A stretch of 64,000 bases of DNA, taken from Mesorhabditis belari. Its lineage: Eukaryota; Nematoda; Chromadorea; Rhabditida; Rhabditidae. The translations under genes were made by a program, and so were the position numbers. The stretch's first letter is position 1; every line of letters begins with the position of its first letter. Shown here in pieces: positions 22,926 to 33,714 of this stretch. The stretch is taken from NCBI GenBank assembly GCA_958450365.1, contig CAUEEP010000856.1, positions 62,001-126,000 on the forward strand. Reading direction: 5' to 3'. The notes below the pieces were generated by a model. That model searched no databases and was not told the DNA's origin. It saw only the letters and a program-made list of their open reading frames with translations.

Positions 22926-23196
22926 CACAATACACGGTAGTTTATTTCACAATCAATTTGAAACGGTGATATTTCAAGAATGCAAGTACCCGAAAAAGTA
23001 AAGTGTTCTGACGATTCACTTGTAAGCTCTGTAAGAGTCTATGGGAATCATTGATGACGTGGCTGAAAGAGATCATTTTCCTGTTGGCAGGGGTACGCTT
23101 AACCCGAGATTTTGATACGTAAAAAAACTAAGAACGACATAAAACAATAGAAAAATATTTAAATATCGTTCAATTCGCAATTCAAAGCTATAGGAA

Positions 23197-25118
23197 ATGT
23201 TTGAAGTGTTTGCTTTTTTCATATTTTCTTTCCAACTCCTCGTTCTCGGTGACAAACAAGCAGTGAGTAGTTTTTGTTAGAATTTGGAAAATAAATTGAA
23301 CTTTAAAATCTCATTTTTTAGAAGAAAATTACAATCAACCCTGTTTACGAAGAGAAAACAGCTCGTCGTTTCTTTGATCTTGCTGCTGCCAGCTATTTAG
23401 GCTATGATACTTTAAATCAATATAAATGTTTTGAGAAATTGTCATGGAATTACGACTATTCAATGCATATTGCTCGATCAGCTGTGTGCGATGAGGTTAG
23501 TTGAAAAAAATCATTCATCAATCAGCATTATAGCTTGGAAACGAGTGTCAAATGTATGTGGCTTATTCAGCGATGAGAAATAACTATGTAATCGCTTTTT
23601 CGGGTATTAATGCATCCAGATGGAGTGAAGGGATTTCATTTTCAAACAGCTACGATCCATTCATTACTGGTTACGCAAGGAGTTGATATTACAAAGTTGA
23701 TATTGTTGCTTCCAGCGAGTGGAAATTCTGAAGGAAATGTGGAATATTATTGCAATAAGGGGATACAACCACTTTAGGAAACTATTGTCGAGGTACAATA
23801 ACTTTGGAAAACTATTGTCGACTATACTGGGTAAGGATTTCAAAGTATTATGTAATACATACAAACTTTAGTACAGGCAATAAGGACACGACTTTCTACA
23901 TCACTGGACATTCATTTAGTGGAGCGATGGCTTCGATCACAGCCGCGCGACTTTATCTCGAGGATCGTGTCTCTTCTAAGGAAAAGGTTCAAGAAAATCA
24001 CTCATTTCCCAGCATTTCTCACTTACTATTAGATTTCAAGTAAGAAAAAAGAATTTCAGATCCAACTGATCACTTTTGGTCAACCTCGTACATGGGATCA
24101 TGATGCGGCTGAAACATTCAAGAGATGGGTTCCCTCTGCATGGAGAATCGTTCACTACAGAGATCCCATTCCACAAGGATTATCGATGAAAGGAAACCAA
24201 TGTTCAAATGAACTAGCGACTGAGGGAAAAGTGTGTCCATATCATCATACACAAGAGGTTTGGTGAGGAGTAGACATGGGGAATCAGGGTGAAATCGCGG
24301 CGGTTCGGGGCGACGAGATTTTGGCCAAAGCTTTTTACCGAAAAAATTGATTGATCTAATTCTTTCTGCATTAAATAGAGCATCTTATGGGCTACATTTT
24401 GACTTATAATACTTATCAATGTCCTTTTGAATTGAACGAGAAAAACCTGTTTGACCCGTCGCCCCGACCCGAAAGCCTCTTCGGATCGGGGCGACGGGTC
24501 AAACGTATTTATTTCGTTTATTCATAGGAGTTTTTGCTATTTATTACATGTCAAAGTGTAGCCCATAAGACACTCTATTTAATGCAGAAAGAATTAGATA
24601 GATCAATAACTTTTTTTCTGTAAAAATTATATAATAAAATATCGTCGCCTCGAGCCGCCCCGATTTCACCCGATTTCCCATGTCTAGAGGTAGTTTGAAA
24701 TGTCTAAAATGTCTGCAGGTGACTCTAAAATGTTCACAACTAATAGTTTGCCTTGATAATCAGTAAAATTCAGGTACAATGACAATTTCACGAGCTATGA
24801 TCCTTGTTCAACGGATGATGGAGAGGACACTGAATGCAGTGCGAAACTCAGAATGAGTCAGTCTGGCTCGGTATGTGTAATTGCAGCACTTGTTTACAAT
24901 CTAAAGTTGTGGCTAATCGACAAAAAGTGACGAATCGTATGAATCTTTAGATTTACGAGCACTTTCGTTATTTTGGTGTCAACATTACCGAGTATGCAGC
25001 TTCTGGATGCAGTGTTGCCCCCACCACCACCCATTTCACTTATAGATCACAATCAGCTTTTGGCTATTCAATGCACGCCCTTTTCATTCTTGTGATTCTT
25101 CGGCTTGTTCTCAAATAA
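23197..25118 (+). CDS. Secreted class 3 (alpha/beta hydrolase) lipase
   Basis: Signal peptide MFEVFAFFIFSFQLLVLG, then EEKTARRFFDLAAASYLGYD and LGNECQMYVAYSAMRNNYVI. The nucleophile elbow FYITGHSFSGAMASITAARL carries the catalytic Ser. Next come QLITFGQPRTWDHDAAETF and WRIVHYRDPIPQGLSM with the expected catalytic Asp region, a PYHHTQEVWY segment with His residues, and a final hydrophobic tail SMHALFILVILRLVLK. Length and order fit nematode lipase-3 proteins. The enzyme should hydrolyse ester bonds of lipids outside the cell. Oddities: a direct repeat of about 30 bp in the exon near 23760-23820 brings in a stop codon and makes that exon uncertain, and a 416-bp hairpin element sits in a later intron. 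The gene may be damaged. Confidence 0.7.
24271..24686. mobile_element. 416-bp foldback MITE inside a lipase intron
   Basis: The ends TAGACATGGGGAATC and GATTTCCCATGTCTA, and the whole element, fold back on themselves: the left half (GATCTAATTCTTTCTGCATT, GGGCTACATTTTGAC) recurs inverted in the right half, up to a central GC-rich hairpin around GTCGCCCCGACC / GATCGGGGCGACG near 24460-24500. Flanked by TA and by GAG. Non-coding. Confidence 0.85.
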
Positions 25119-25315
25119 AATGCTACATCTATTACAACATTGTATCATTTGTGCGACATCCAACAAAGCAAAATCACTGTAAAACTTTGTGCGTGTATTA
25201 CCCACTTGAGTGATCGTTTATTGCACTGTTGAGTGGCTACATCGTTGGCAAACTGTAATACAAATTGTTAACAACTGAAGAACAAAAATGAACATCTAAC
25301 CTAAACTCTTCAAAT

Positions 25316-25440
25316 TTCATCTTCGATGGTGCTAATTGGTCATCTTTGTCTCGCCAAAAGCGTCTAATTTCTTCTCGAATTTCCGCCTTGTAGTCTTCAA
25401 AATTTTCAAGACGTTCAAATCGTTCCCCTAACTCATTTCA
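25316..25440 (-). other. Possible exon of an unknown charged protein
   Basis: The reverse strand reads ERFERLENFEDYKAEIREEI then RRFWRDKDDQLAPSKMKF without a stop, and ends near a possible donor. The composition (highly charged, helical) looks coding, but no neighbouring exons were found and no family is recognised. Confidence 0.3.
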
Positions 25441-25564
25441 TTTTTAGATATGAGATAACAACCTGGTCACAACTGCTGCCAATCCTGTAAACCTATTCGA
25501 TCCGAAGCTATTGGATCTGAATCAGCCCTGAGTTTAGCAGCAATTTTAAAGTTTGTTGTTCCAG

Positions 25565-26382
25565 ATTCTCCTCACAAACATTGGGTGGATCGGTGCAAGC
25601 AACTCAAGGTGAGATTCACTATGGACTCTCCTGTGCGGACATCAATGATAAGACTGCTCGACAAATGTGTGAGTTGTCAAGTCAAGAGCTCTTCTTCTGA
25701 TTTAATTTCCATATCTTTTTATTTGTTCAATCACTAATCCCCAAATTTCAGTTAGAACTGCATGGAATAAAGCCTGGTACAATTTCATTCTCAACGTCGG
25801 TTTTCCCAAATTAACTACAACCCAAATCTGCAGATCCAACTTCATGACAAGAATCAAAACTTTGGCTATCAGGTTAAAGCTTTTTTTATAAACTATACAA
25901 ATTTCATTTGCACATTGCTTCTGGATAATCCCGAAAACTCGGATCGCAATTTCACCACTAGAACCCCTGAAATGGCGGCATTGGGCACATTTGCTGTGCT
26001 TTCTCGTTTCAATCCAAAGTGGCTACAACTTAAAATTAACAAAAATCTAAGTTTTCTCCAATTGCTATAAGAAACTTATTTGGCGTCTACCTTCAGCCAT
26101 TCTCTACAAGTTGTAATAAGTTTCGTATTAATTTGAGCTCATTTAACTTAACGGATTGTTCGTTAACTCATATACCTAGAAACTAGAGCATTTGAACATA
26201 TGATATAAAGCAATTATACGCTTGCCTATCATTGACTTGTTACTCTCATATTCTCTTTACAGAGATCTCACCACGGGAGCCGTCTGTGTGAGCTGTTTAC
26301 CGACTGCCACTTTTCCGCTCACTAATTGCTCTCCGGCCAACGGACTCTGCATAGTCTCAAGTCTATTCTCTGTGCAAAAATA
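25565..26382 (+). pseudogene. Possible remnant of a cysteine-rich (SRCR-like) secreted protein gene
   Basis: Open segments GEIHYGLSCADINDKTARQM followed by CELSS (25610-25690), then after TTTCAG VRTAWNKAWYNFILNVG (about 25755), and a last segment DLTTGAVCVSCLPTATFPLT with NCSPANGLC ending in a stop near 26382. The first recalls a scavenger-receptor cysteine-rich domain. The pieces are not joined by clear splice sites and the first ends in a stop, so this may be a decayed gene. A later reader should treat the identification as weak. Confidence 0.3.
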
Positions 26383-26433
26383 GACAGTTTTCTATTGCTT
26401 TTTAAAATAAACTTTTGATTTAATGAATTTTTT

Positions 26434-26480
26434 CAATCAGCATTATAGCTTGGAAACGAGTGTCAAATGTATGTGGGCTT
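26434..26480. repeat. Short copied piece of a lipase exon
   Basis: 47 bp here repeat 23517-23563, which spans the intron end and the LGNECQMYV exon start of the lipase gene. Only this small piece was copied. Confidence 0.6.
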
Positions 26481-26556
26481 TCAATTGTCTTCAACAGTTT
26501 ATATTGTGTATTATAAAAAGATGAAAAACAATTTACTCAAAGGAACTTAAAAGTTT

Positions 26557-29500
26557 TCAAAGAATCATATTCACATGGCTTCTCACGGCAGGGTAATTCG
26601 TTTTGGCAAGTTTTTCAGCAAGTGGACGGTAGTGTTTGGAGATGCATTGAAGTGGGCCAGAGTTGATCAGCTGTACAGCAGTGTGAGCTGTTTCAATTGT
26701 TCCGAAATCGATCAATGTCTCGACCACTACATAAATGACATCATCTCTCTTCAGCCCTGACAAGTGAATTCTCATCAAGAAATCTTTCAATATCTCCGCG
26801 ATTTCCACAACAAACCATGATGTGTAGATCTCGATTAGTTTAGGTAAGGTTAAGGCGATTCGATTTGAGAATTCTTTTGGTGATTCGGATTTTATCCACT
26901 CGTTTGCGTAAACGAGCAAGAGATATGATCGTGAATCGTCTTCATGTGTGAGCACTGTTTGAAATGATTCCATTAAACACTCGACCACCAACGGATTTAT
27001 TTGAGCGACTACAATAGCTTTGATCAAATCGTGAACGTGTGCTCGAATTGAGTAAACGAGCGAGTCCTCGAGTTGAACGTTCCACTTGTCTTTGACGGCT
27101 TTCTTAAAAATTTCGGAGAATGTGCCCAGCCTTTCGTTCAATTTTCCTCCCGTTTCCGCCAAGTAAATCGAGATTAAGAGATTTCTCATCACCGTACTCA
27201 AGTTTCCATCGAAAAGAAATCTCTCAAAGAGTTCCTTTAAAAAATCCTCCGGTAAAAGTTGGCAAACGAATGTGTCAATGCTTCTTAAGAAAGAGGAAAG
27301 ATAGCCAAAAGTTTGATGCTTATTCCCGGTTTTATCCAATCGATCAATCAATTCAAGTTGGGTTTTCATGAAATCCGCCACGTACTCATCGGGCACATAT
27401 CTCACATTAAACGGCCATCCAACAAACCATGTGTCTTTCTCGGTGATTGATGAAATGATCGTTTTAAGAAAAGACCAATTCGCTTGATTTGGTACCACAC
27501 GGAACAGTTCTTCACTTGCCTTAAAAGTGACCGTTCTCATCGTGTGATGCCCTTGATTTGTCCAAAAAGAAGAGAGAAACTCGCGCAGTTGTTCGAGATC
27601 TGCCAACGCGCTCATCAAACGGACACCGTGTTTGGCCACAGAGACACGTTGACTGGCTAGATATTTTGCGAATTCGATGGCTTTTGGAAGTCTTGTTCTC
27701 ATACAGTTGTTGAGAAAAGCAGTGAGGGCACTGGATAGGTAATCGCCTTCTGAAAGCCTTTTGAGGAGCTCGAGTGAAACCGGTGGATTGGCCATCTTCA
27801 TTCCTGATGCAATGTGATGAGTGACAGAGAAATCTTCTCTAGCATTTGGCTCAACGACATCAATTTTTGTTTTTGTTGGCAACAGTGTTGAAACAAATTC
27901 GCCAAACTCATCTCCGTCAACTAGTAAGGCTAACAATATCAGCAGCTTGCCCCGCTTTTCCTCGAAAATTCCACGAACACAGCGCTCAATGAAGATTTTT
28001 GGCAACTCGTTGTACCAACGAAGAGACTTGAGAAATTTATACACTTCTCCACTAAAACTAAATCTTCCCCATGATCTTTCACACTCATCAAAGTACTTTT
28101 CCCATTCTAAAAGTACACTTTCTGGGTTTTTCTTTAGCTTGCTAAAATCAATTTGCTCAATGACAGGGGGCAAAGGTTGTGGAGGCCAAAGACGATCGTG
28201 CATTTCAGGTTTCAGTTTCTTTATGATATCTCTCACGCAGTATATATGGCCGCCCTTCTCAATCATTTTCTCGAGTTCATCAAAGAGCCACTGATATTCG
28301 ATGGGCTCTCGTGGTGTTTCGGAGTCTTTCACCGGTCTCTCGTTAAACTCGTAGATTGATCTGATCAATCCTAAAACGGTTACCTCTTGAATCTCACTCC
28401 AACGTTTACTTTGTGCATCTCGTTGCACTTGAGCGAGGCGGAAAAACTCAATGAGACATTGCCTCTCGTACTCTGGATGAACCATGAAAAAGTTCCAATT
28501 GCTGTGATAACCACACGATGCCACATAGAACATCATCTCGAGAATAAAATCTGTACTCAATCTATGGCTAAATCGAAAATGAAAAGCTTTTTGTAGGAAA
28601 GTGATTGAAATGCTTCTAAAGTTCGATATCTCGCTCTTAATGTACATTCGAAGAACGATATCATTGAGTACACTCCAGTGCTCTTCATTTAAAGTCATTG
28701 TCTCAAAAATCCGCACAACGCCTTCAATGAAACCCAGCTGAAACTGCGGGATCTCATTTCGGTGGCTCTCGGCAACATATTTGAGTACTTCTAGTAACGC
28801 TTTGTGATCTCCATTGATCTCACAACAGTTCAGCATCTCCGTGACTCGACTCAGCCTCTCATACATATCAGGAATCTTCTTCAACTGTTCACGAATCTCT
28901 GACAGCACCTCGTTAGTTGGTAGATAGCATCTCCATCCTGATCCGTTATGACCAAGCTTCTTTAGCGTTTCAATTTTCATTCTCGCTAATCGAATTCGAT
29001 TCTCGGCTGGCAGTAGTCGCATTAACCTTTCTGACACCTTATCCACGTCATCGAGTAAACTTTTCCCATACGCATTTTCATAGGATTTTAACATCAAAGA
29101 AACAGTTTTCTCTTTTGGATAGTTCTTTAGTAGTGAGAACATATCATTGACTGTGCACTTGTCAATCGAATCGGGCAACATCTTCGGGAACATGATCTCC
29201 AAATCTTTCTCATATTGATGCTCATCTCGAAGCAGTTTGAAATAGATCTTCGGTTTATCGAGATAGTACTCTCTAGCGATTTGTGCAAAAAGTTTCCCTT
29301 GTTTCTTGTTCAAGTATAGGTGAGGTGCATTGACTCCATGTAGCTCATAGATTTCAGTGAATGCTTGGAAATTCGTCTTGATCAGCCGCACAAGGAAAGT
29401 TAGATACGAATGAATGTAAACTTGATGATTAAAGCGTTTCTGGGGGTCATACAGCGATGGATCGCTCAATTTCAAATACCAGATCATCAAGGTGGGATAT

Positions 29501-30114
29501 TTTTGAGATAATACATTGAGTTCACGACTCGAGAGAACGAGCCGATGTTTTGTGATCGTTTCCATAATGAAAGGTTCCGTGCAAGCGGCTAGGAGAACCT
29601 TAGCTCGAGCTATTCCAAAAGTTGCCTCTGTTTCCTTAAAAAACTCATCACCGAGTGTCGTATTTTTTAGACAACGAGCCAGCTTTTGAATGATTTGGTT
29701 TTGAGTCTTCAGTGACACATTTTTCAGTAAGCTCTTGAAAAAGTACTCAACATTGGTGAATTCTCGATTTGTGCCGTCGAAGAATTCGGTCGCTCGTAGA
29801 GCTCTTGTCACAATATCTTGATTCTCCGATTGAAGGGCTTCAGCGATGGCTAGGTACTGCTCCCGGTTCTCGTGCCCGAGTTTGTGCACTATCTTAGCCG
29901 TCTCAATTTTTATCATCTCTTTCAGATATGGGTTGTTCTTAGGGAATTTCTCGGATTCAGTGATCGTTTTGAGGCTAAAACCGGGACTCACTTGAGCCTT
30001 GATCTCATTGGCTATCCAGCTCATCTTTTGGTGGATCCCATTTCCGGGGATTTTCTCAATAGCTTCTAGTTTTTTCATGTCAAAAGTGAAACCCACATGC
30101 AGTGATTCAGTCAT
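26557..30114 (-). CDS. Large intronless helical-repeat protein of unknown function, 1185 aa
   Basis: One uninterrupted frame of 1186 codons. I start at MTESLHVGFTFDMKKLEAIE because upstream codons in frame lack an ATG. The protein is almost wholly alpha-helical by composition, with recurring helix-pair segments such as LLPAENRIRLARMKIETLKK, GWRCYLPTNEVLSEIREQLK and IPDMYERLSRVTEMLNCC, which look like degenerate ARM/HEAT-type repeats. No signal peptide, transmembrane segment or catalytic motif is seen. I recall large uncharacterised ARM-like proteins of animals and plants with a similar W-x-x-YLP pattern, but I cannot name the family. The absence of introns over 3.5 kb is striking beside genes with an intron every 100-200 bp. 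It suggests a retrocopy or a horizontally acquired gene. It lies alone between the lipase and Tc1-like remnants. Confidence 0.85.
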   Translation of the reverse strand: MTESLHVGFTFDMKKLEAIEKIPGNGIHQKMSWIANEIKAQVSPGFSLKTITESEKFPKNNPYLKEMIKIETAKIVHKLGHENREQYLAIAEALQSENQDIVTRALRATEFFDGTNREFTNVEYFFKSLLKNVSLKTQNQIIQKLARCLKNTTLGDEFFKETEATFGIARAKVLLAACTEPFIMETITKHRLVLSSRELNVLSQKYPTLMIWYLKLSDPSLYDPQKRFNHQVYIHSYLTFLVRLIKTNFQAFTEIYELHGVNAPHLYLNKKQGKLFAQIAREYYLDKPKIYFKLLRDEHQYEKDLEIMFPKMLPDSIDKCTVNDMFSLLKNYPKEKTVSLMLKSYENAYGKSLLDDVDKVSERLMRLLPAENRIRLARMKIETLKKLGHNGSGWRCYLPTNEVLSEIREQLKKIPDMYERLSRVTEMLNCCEINGDHKALLEVLKYVAESHRNEIPQFQLGFIEGVVRIFETMTLNEEHWSVLNDIVLRMYIKSEISNFRSISITFLQKAFHFRFSHRLSTDFILEMMFYVASCGYHSNWNFFMVHPEYERQCLIEFFRLAQVQRDAQSKRWSEIQEVTVLGLIRSIYEFNERPVKDSETPREPIEYQWLFDELEKMIEKGGHIYCVRDIIKKLKPEMHDRLWPPQPLPPVIEQIDFSKLKKNPESVLLEWEKYFDECERSWGRFSFSGEVYKFLKSLRWYNELPKIFIERCVRGIFEEKRGKLLILLALLVDGDEFGEFVSTLLPTKTKIDVVEPNAREDFSVTHHIASGMKMANPPVSLELLKRLSEGDYLSSALTAFLNNCMRTRLPKAIEFAKYLASQRVSVAKHGVRLMSALADLEQLREFLSSFWTNQGHHTMRTVTFKASEELFRVVPNQANWSFLKTIISSITEKDTWFVGWPFNVRYVPDEYVADFMKTQLELIDRLDKTGNKHQTFGYLSSFLRSIDTFVCQLLPEDFLKELFERFLFDGNLSTVMRNLLISIYLAETGGKLNERLGTFSEIFKKAVKDKWNVQLEDSLVYSIRAHVHDLIKAIVVAQINPLVVECLMESFQTVLTHEDDSRSYLLLVYANEWIKSESPKEFSNRIALTLPKLIEIYTSWFVVEIAEILKDFLMRIHLSGLKRDDVIYVVVETLIDFGTIETAHTAVQLINSGPLQCISKHYRPLAEKLAKTNYPAVRSHVNMIL

Positions 30115-30132
30115 TTTCTTATAGTCGATCAA

Positions 30133-31260
30133 AAGCTATGAAAATCGAAAAAATAAAAACGTAGCTGAATATTAATTGTCAATAAATTGTGCAACCCTGT
30201 GCAATATGATATCTTTTTTGATTCCGAGAACTACATGTCAATACGAAACGACGCTTTTTCAATGGTTGCGACCCTTTTTGTGGGTTCGCTTTTTGCAGTG
30301 ACTCACTTTTTTTTCCCTTTCCCAATCCCAATTCATCGAAACTCTCTCTACAAAACACATCGCATCTCTGTTTCGTGTTTTTCGCCATTTTCTCTCAAAT
30401 TTCTTCAGTGTTTCTCAAAATTGTGCAACACTGCGCTTGTTTATTTCACGGTTTTGACCTTGGATCAAGAAAATAGGAAAAAAAAGTTGAAAAAAGGACA
30501 TTTAATACAAAAAATAGTGACATCAGGTGTGAAAATGAGAATTTAAGCGGCATTCGCGAAATTTAAAACCCTCACCTGTAACAAGATGACTATCAAAATA
30601 ACATCAAGAAGACATTTGAATAGGTTTCATGTTTGTCTAGCCTCGATAAATCATTTTCTGAAAAATAGTGCTTTTCAAGTTTGTCATTATTCGAATCAAT
30701 GCTGATTAACGAAAAAATGATTGTAAATAGACTGCGGGAAAGTATTGTAAATAGAAAATTGTTGGAAAGAATATCTTTATTACAAATGCAATTTTATTTT
30801 CTGTTATCTGTAAGAAGTTGCTGTTGGAAAAGTCTAAATGTAGCCTGAATCCGAGAAATCTCCGCATTTTTGTGTTTTCAGACCCTCACTACTAGCCATA
30901 TCGCGGAGAAATAAAGAAATAAAAAACGAAAGTGGATAACAATTTGAAATTCTTTAACTGGTTGCTTCAACTACTTAGAATAAATTTTAATGCTCTGAAA
31001 TCCTTCCAAGTCCAAAATTTTAAAGCAATAATCCCGGAAGCAGTTATTACAGTTAAGGAGATCGGAGACAGGTGCTCGGCTTCTTTGCAAATAATCAAGA
31101 ATTCTTTGGCCAACATTTTTTAAAGATATTCAAGTTTTTAGTTCCTCCACAAAGAAATGCAAAAGAGTTTTGTTTTTTTTCTCAGTTGTTTCCTTTTAAC
31201 TCATCAAGTTCATCTACGACAGTGATGGGCTTTCATTCCCGGGGTGAGTGTGCTTGCTGA
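30133..31260. other. Upstream region of the helical-repeat gene, no supported gene
   Basis: The first 100-200 bp would hold the promoter of the minus-strand gene. Frames at 30187-30546 and 30932-31260 are open by chance in AT-rich DNA and show no domain. Nothing else recognisable. Confidence 0.4.
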
Positions 31261-31385
31261 GTATTGGAAATCTCAAAGTTCATACGCGTCAAACAAGCAC
31301 GATGCACTTATTTTTGTTTTGTGGTCTTACACAAGTATCGTCTGACTCTTCAAAAACAACACAAAACTTATCCCTATTTTCAGAT

Positions 31386-31518
31386 TACCAAAGGACCAAC
31401 AAAAATCAATTGCACTGCAGGAGATAAAACTTGCGTGCACATTGTTTCGAATTCGAAAATAAACGTTCAGTCTTCGTTTGTCGCGAAGGGTTGCTCGGAT
31501 GGGTATCGCGATAAAAAG
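31386..31518 (+). pseudogene. Exon of a three-finger-like cysteine protein, truncated by transposon DNA
   Basis: After a TTTTCAG acceptor the frame reads KINCTAGDKTCVHIVSNSKI then VQSSFVAKGCSDGYRDKK and ends at a GTTGTC-type donor. The C-x-AGDKTC...KGCS pattern resembles the first half of Ly6-like nematode proteins. The expected CC-x-D-x-CN end is missing. About 90 bp downstream the Tc1-like remnant begins, so the 3' half may have been lost. Confidence 0.4.
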
Positions 31519-31604
31519 GTTGTCTATCTTGTCATTAGAAAAGTCGCGTCACGTCTTAGCTCATTCAAAATCAACTTTTCAAGAGTTCTTTGCTTGTGAA
31601 ATAC

Positions 31605-33060
31605 TATCTAACCCCAAAACATACAAGCGGTTTGATGATGGGCCGAAAAGTGGAGATATCAAATCGTCGTTTTATTCGTTTTCCGGGCTGGTTTCGGATT
31701 AATAACGTTTACCGTATTCTCGGTAATAGTAGTGCGCACTACTATTTTTTCAATCCCTCTCCAGCCTTCACTACTATTACGGAAAATACGGTATCTGCTT
31801 CGAACTCCGCCTTATTCTCCTGATTCTCCCGAGCATTTATGGGCTCACACCCAACGAAATTCGAGAGAACATAAATTTTTCTCAAATCTTTGGGAGGTTC
31901 AAGAGATTTGGCATGGAATTCCAATATCTACTCTCAACGAATTGATCGAAAGTATGCCGAGACGAATGGATGCAATCATTAAAGCCCGAGGTGGTCCGAC
32001 AAAATATTGAATTGCATTCTTCTTTTTTCGATAGGTGCCCCCAAACTTTTTTCCGCCTGTTTTTGCAAATATTGTGTACACACATTTTTTTTTTGCTCGT
32101 TAAATAGACTTTGCAATTCAAAACTTTGTATAACATTACGAAGCTTAGTTCTTCTAGTTTCTAGAAATTTAAAACGGATACAAAAAGCTTTTAATAGTAA
32201 TTTTTTTGAAGCAAACATTAAAAACAGTCTTGGAGGCCCAATACTTTTTTTTCCACCACTTTATTAGTAAAGGAAAAATGTTGAACGATTCTATTCTAAT
32301 TAAAAGCTTTTGTCTGACACAACTTCTGATTTCTGCTTTGTCCGTTCAAACTAGTTTTGCTATAATTTTGCACCCTCAATTCTTTTTTATTAAACTATAC
32401 AAAGCAAAATATGATAGCATTGCTAAAAAAAGTTTAGTCCCTTTAAAACCGGGTTATTCTTTCAAGAGATCCCTAAACTACACAAAAGCCGAACAAATTT
32501 CTGAGCACAATAGCTCCGTTTCTTTTTTAAATATTTTAAAATCCGTTCTAACCAAAGCGATATTCCTCCAACAAGTTTGTCTAATATTTAACCAATCAAA
32601 CTTTAGTTCTCGAAAATATCTCCAAAGCACTTTAAATCCTTGTTAAAAAAAGAAAGAACTAGCGAATCAACTTTTAGTATGACTCCACCCAATGCCAAAA
32701 AAGTTTAATAATAAGACTGGCTTTAAAATAATAAAAGAAGAATAGATGTTTATTGTTCAAAATAAAACAAATGAACCATGAAAAAATCAGTTCAATTAGA
32801 AAAGTTGCAAAAAAAGGGGTTTAAGCTTTTGGATTCTCGTGATAAAATTCAAAATCAAAAGTGATAATTCCAAAAAGCTTTCAAAACCTGCTTCCGGCCA
32901 AGAAAAGCCCACCTGCAAATTTGAATTTAAAACGATAAAAGGTTTTCTTATTACGATTACTTTGAAATAAACAGCAGTCGTTAAGTCAGCGCTAGGTGTA
33001 TACTATAGAATCCCTTATGGAATGTTGCTATTTTGCTTTATTTTTCTGAAAATCATCATC
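31605..33060 (+). mobile_element. Remnant of a Tc1-like element, 3' transposase end and downstream DNA
   Basis: Starts in the transposase (MMGRKVEISNRRFIRFPGWF), continues through YSPDSPEHLWAH and ends ESMPRRMDAIIKARGGPTKY-stop at 32010, close in sequence to the intact transposase at 1727. The downstream 1 kb is non-coding and is repeated at about 47190-48040. A MITE interrupts the frame at 31712. The CNPI codons before EHLW have been lost. No terminal repeats were defined, so the copy is dead. Confidence 0.75.
31712..31791. mobile_element. 80-bp MITE inserted in a transposase remnant
   Basis: Ends CCGTATTCTCGGTAATAGTA and TACTATTACGGAAAATACGG, flanked by TA on both sides. The remnant at 46915 shows the empty site (AACGTTTATCTGC), and a second filled site is at 46191-46270. 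Confidence 0.9.
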
Positions 33061-33714
33061 GTTTTGCGAAAAACTACTTGCTTTTAGTTTTAGCTTCCTC
33101 AAAGCCAAATGAGCTATAATGAGTTTAGTTTTGAAATCTTTAGAAAAACTTTGAAATTATTTATCTTTCAATATCTTTTTTCAACTCACTGTTTTATCGA
33201 TCTATTGCAAGGAACGACTTCGGCAGCAAAATTCTGATGATCAACGTCGACGTTTATGGCGAAAACCTTGCCAATTTTTGAGCCGAAATGGCTCATGGTG
33301 AACAGTTTTTGTCGAATGTTTTGCAACTCTTCAATTGTAGTGTGTTGGAACATTTCCTGTTGTTTCTCATACACCATCAAATAGACAAGGAGCAGTTCAA
33401 CCAGTTGATCGTACCTGGTCCTGTCAGCGTGTAAAATTGACCTGGTCCTGTCAGCCTGTAAAATTTATTTACATTGAAGCCTCATTAGTGACTACCCCCA
33501 ATACTGACCGGGTATTTCAAGTTTCCCTCCATAAGACACTAGGTTTGATTGTTGATAAATAAAAGTTCTATTTTTTGAGTCAACTCAAGCAAATCCTGAT
33601 TAACTCCTGATTTCTTAAGTTCATCAAGTTGCAAGCACTAGAGCGACGACTGACCTCTAAACTATTTCCTTTTTCCTTATTGTCCCGCTTAAAGCTCAGA
33701 AATTTTTAGAGAGT
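33061..33714. other. Intergenic region with a short tandem repeat
   Basis: A 64-codon minus-strand frame (33186-33380) has no recognisable domain. Near 33415-33470 the unit ACCTGGTCCTGTCAGC...GTAAAATT of about 28 bp occurs twice in tandem. The last 50 bp form the 3' region of the GTPase gene N. Confidence 0.4.

Noticed and set aside
27120..29150. Plus-strand frames of 65-157 codons within 26.6-30.1 kb
   Set aside because: They are opposite a continuous minus-strand frame of 1186 codons and show no domain.
30187..30546. 119-codon plus-strand frame as a gene
   Set aside because: Low-complexity Phe/Ser-rich translation of T-rich DNA just upstream of the minus-strand gene, with no domain or splice signals.
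32007..32646. New genes in the AT-rich DNA after the transposase remnant
   Set aside because: The same DNA is repeated at 46.5-47.7 kb with broken frames, so it is non-coding element-derived sequence.
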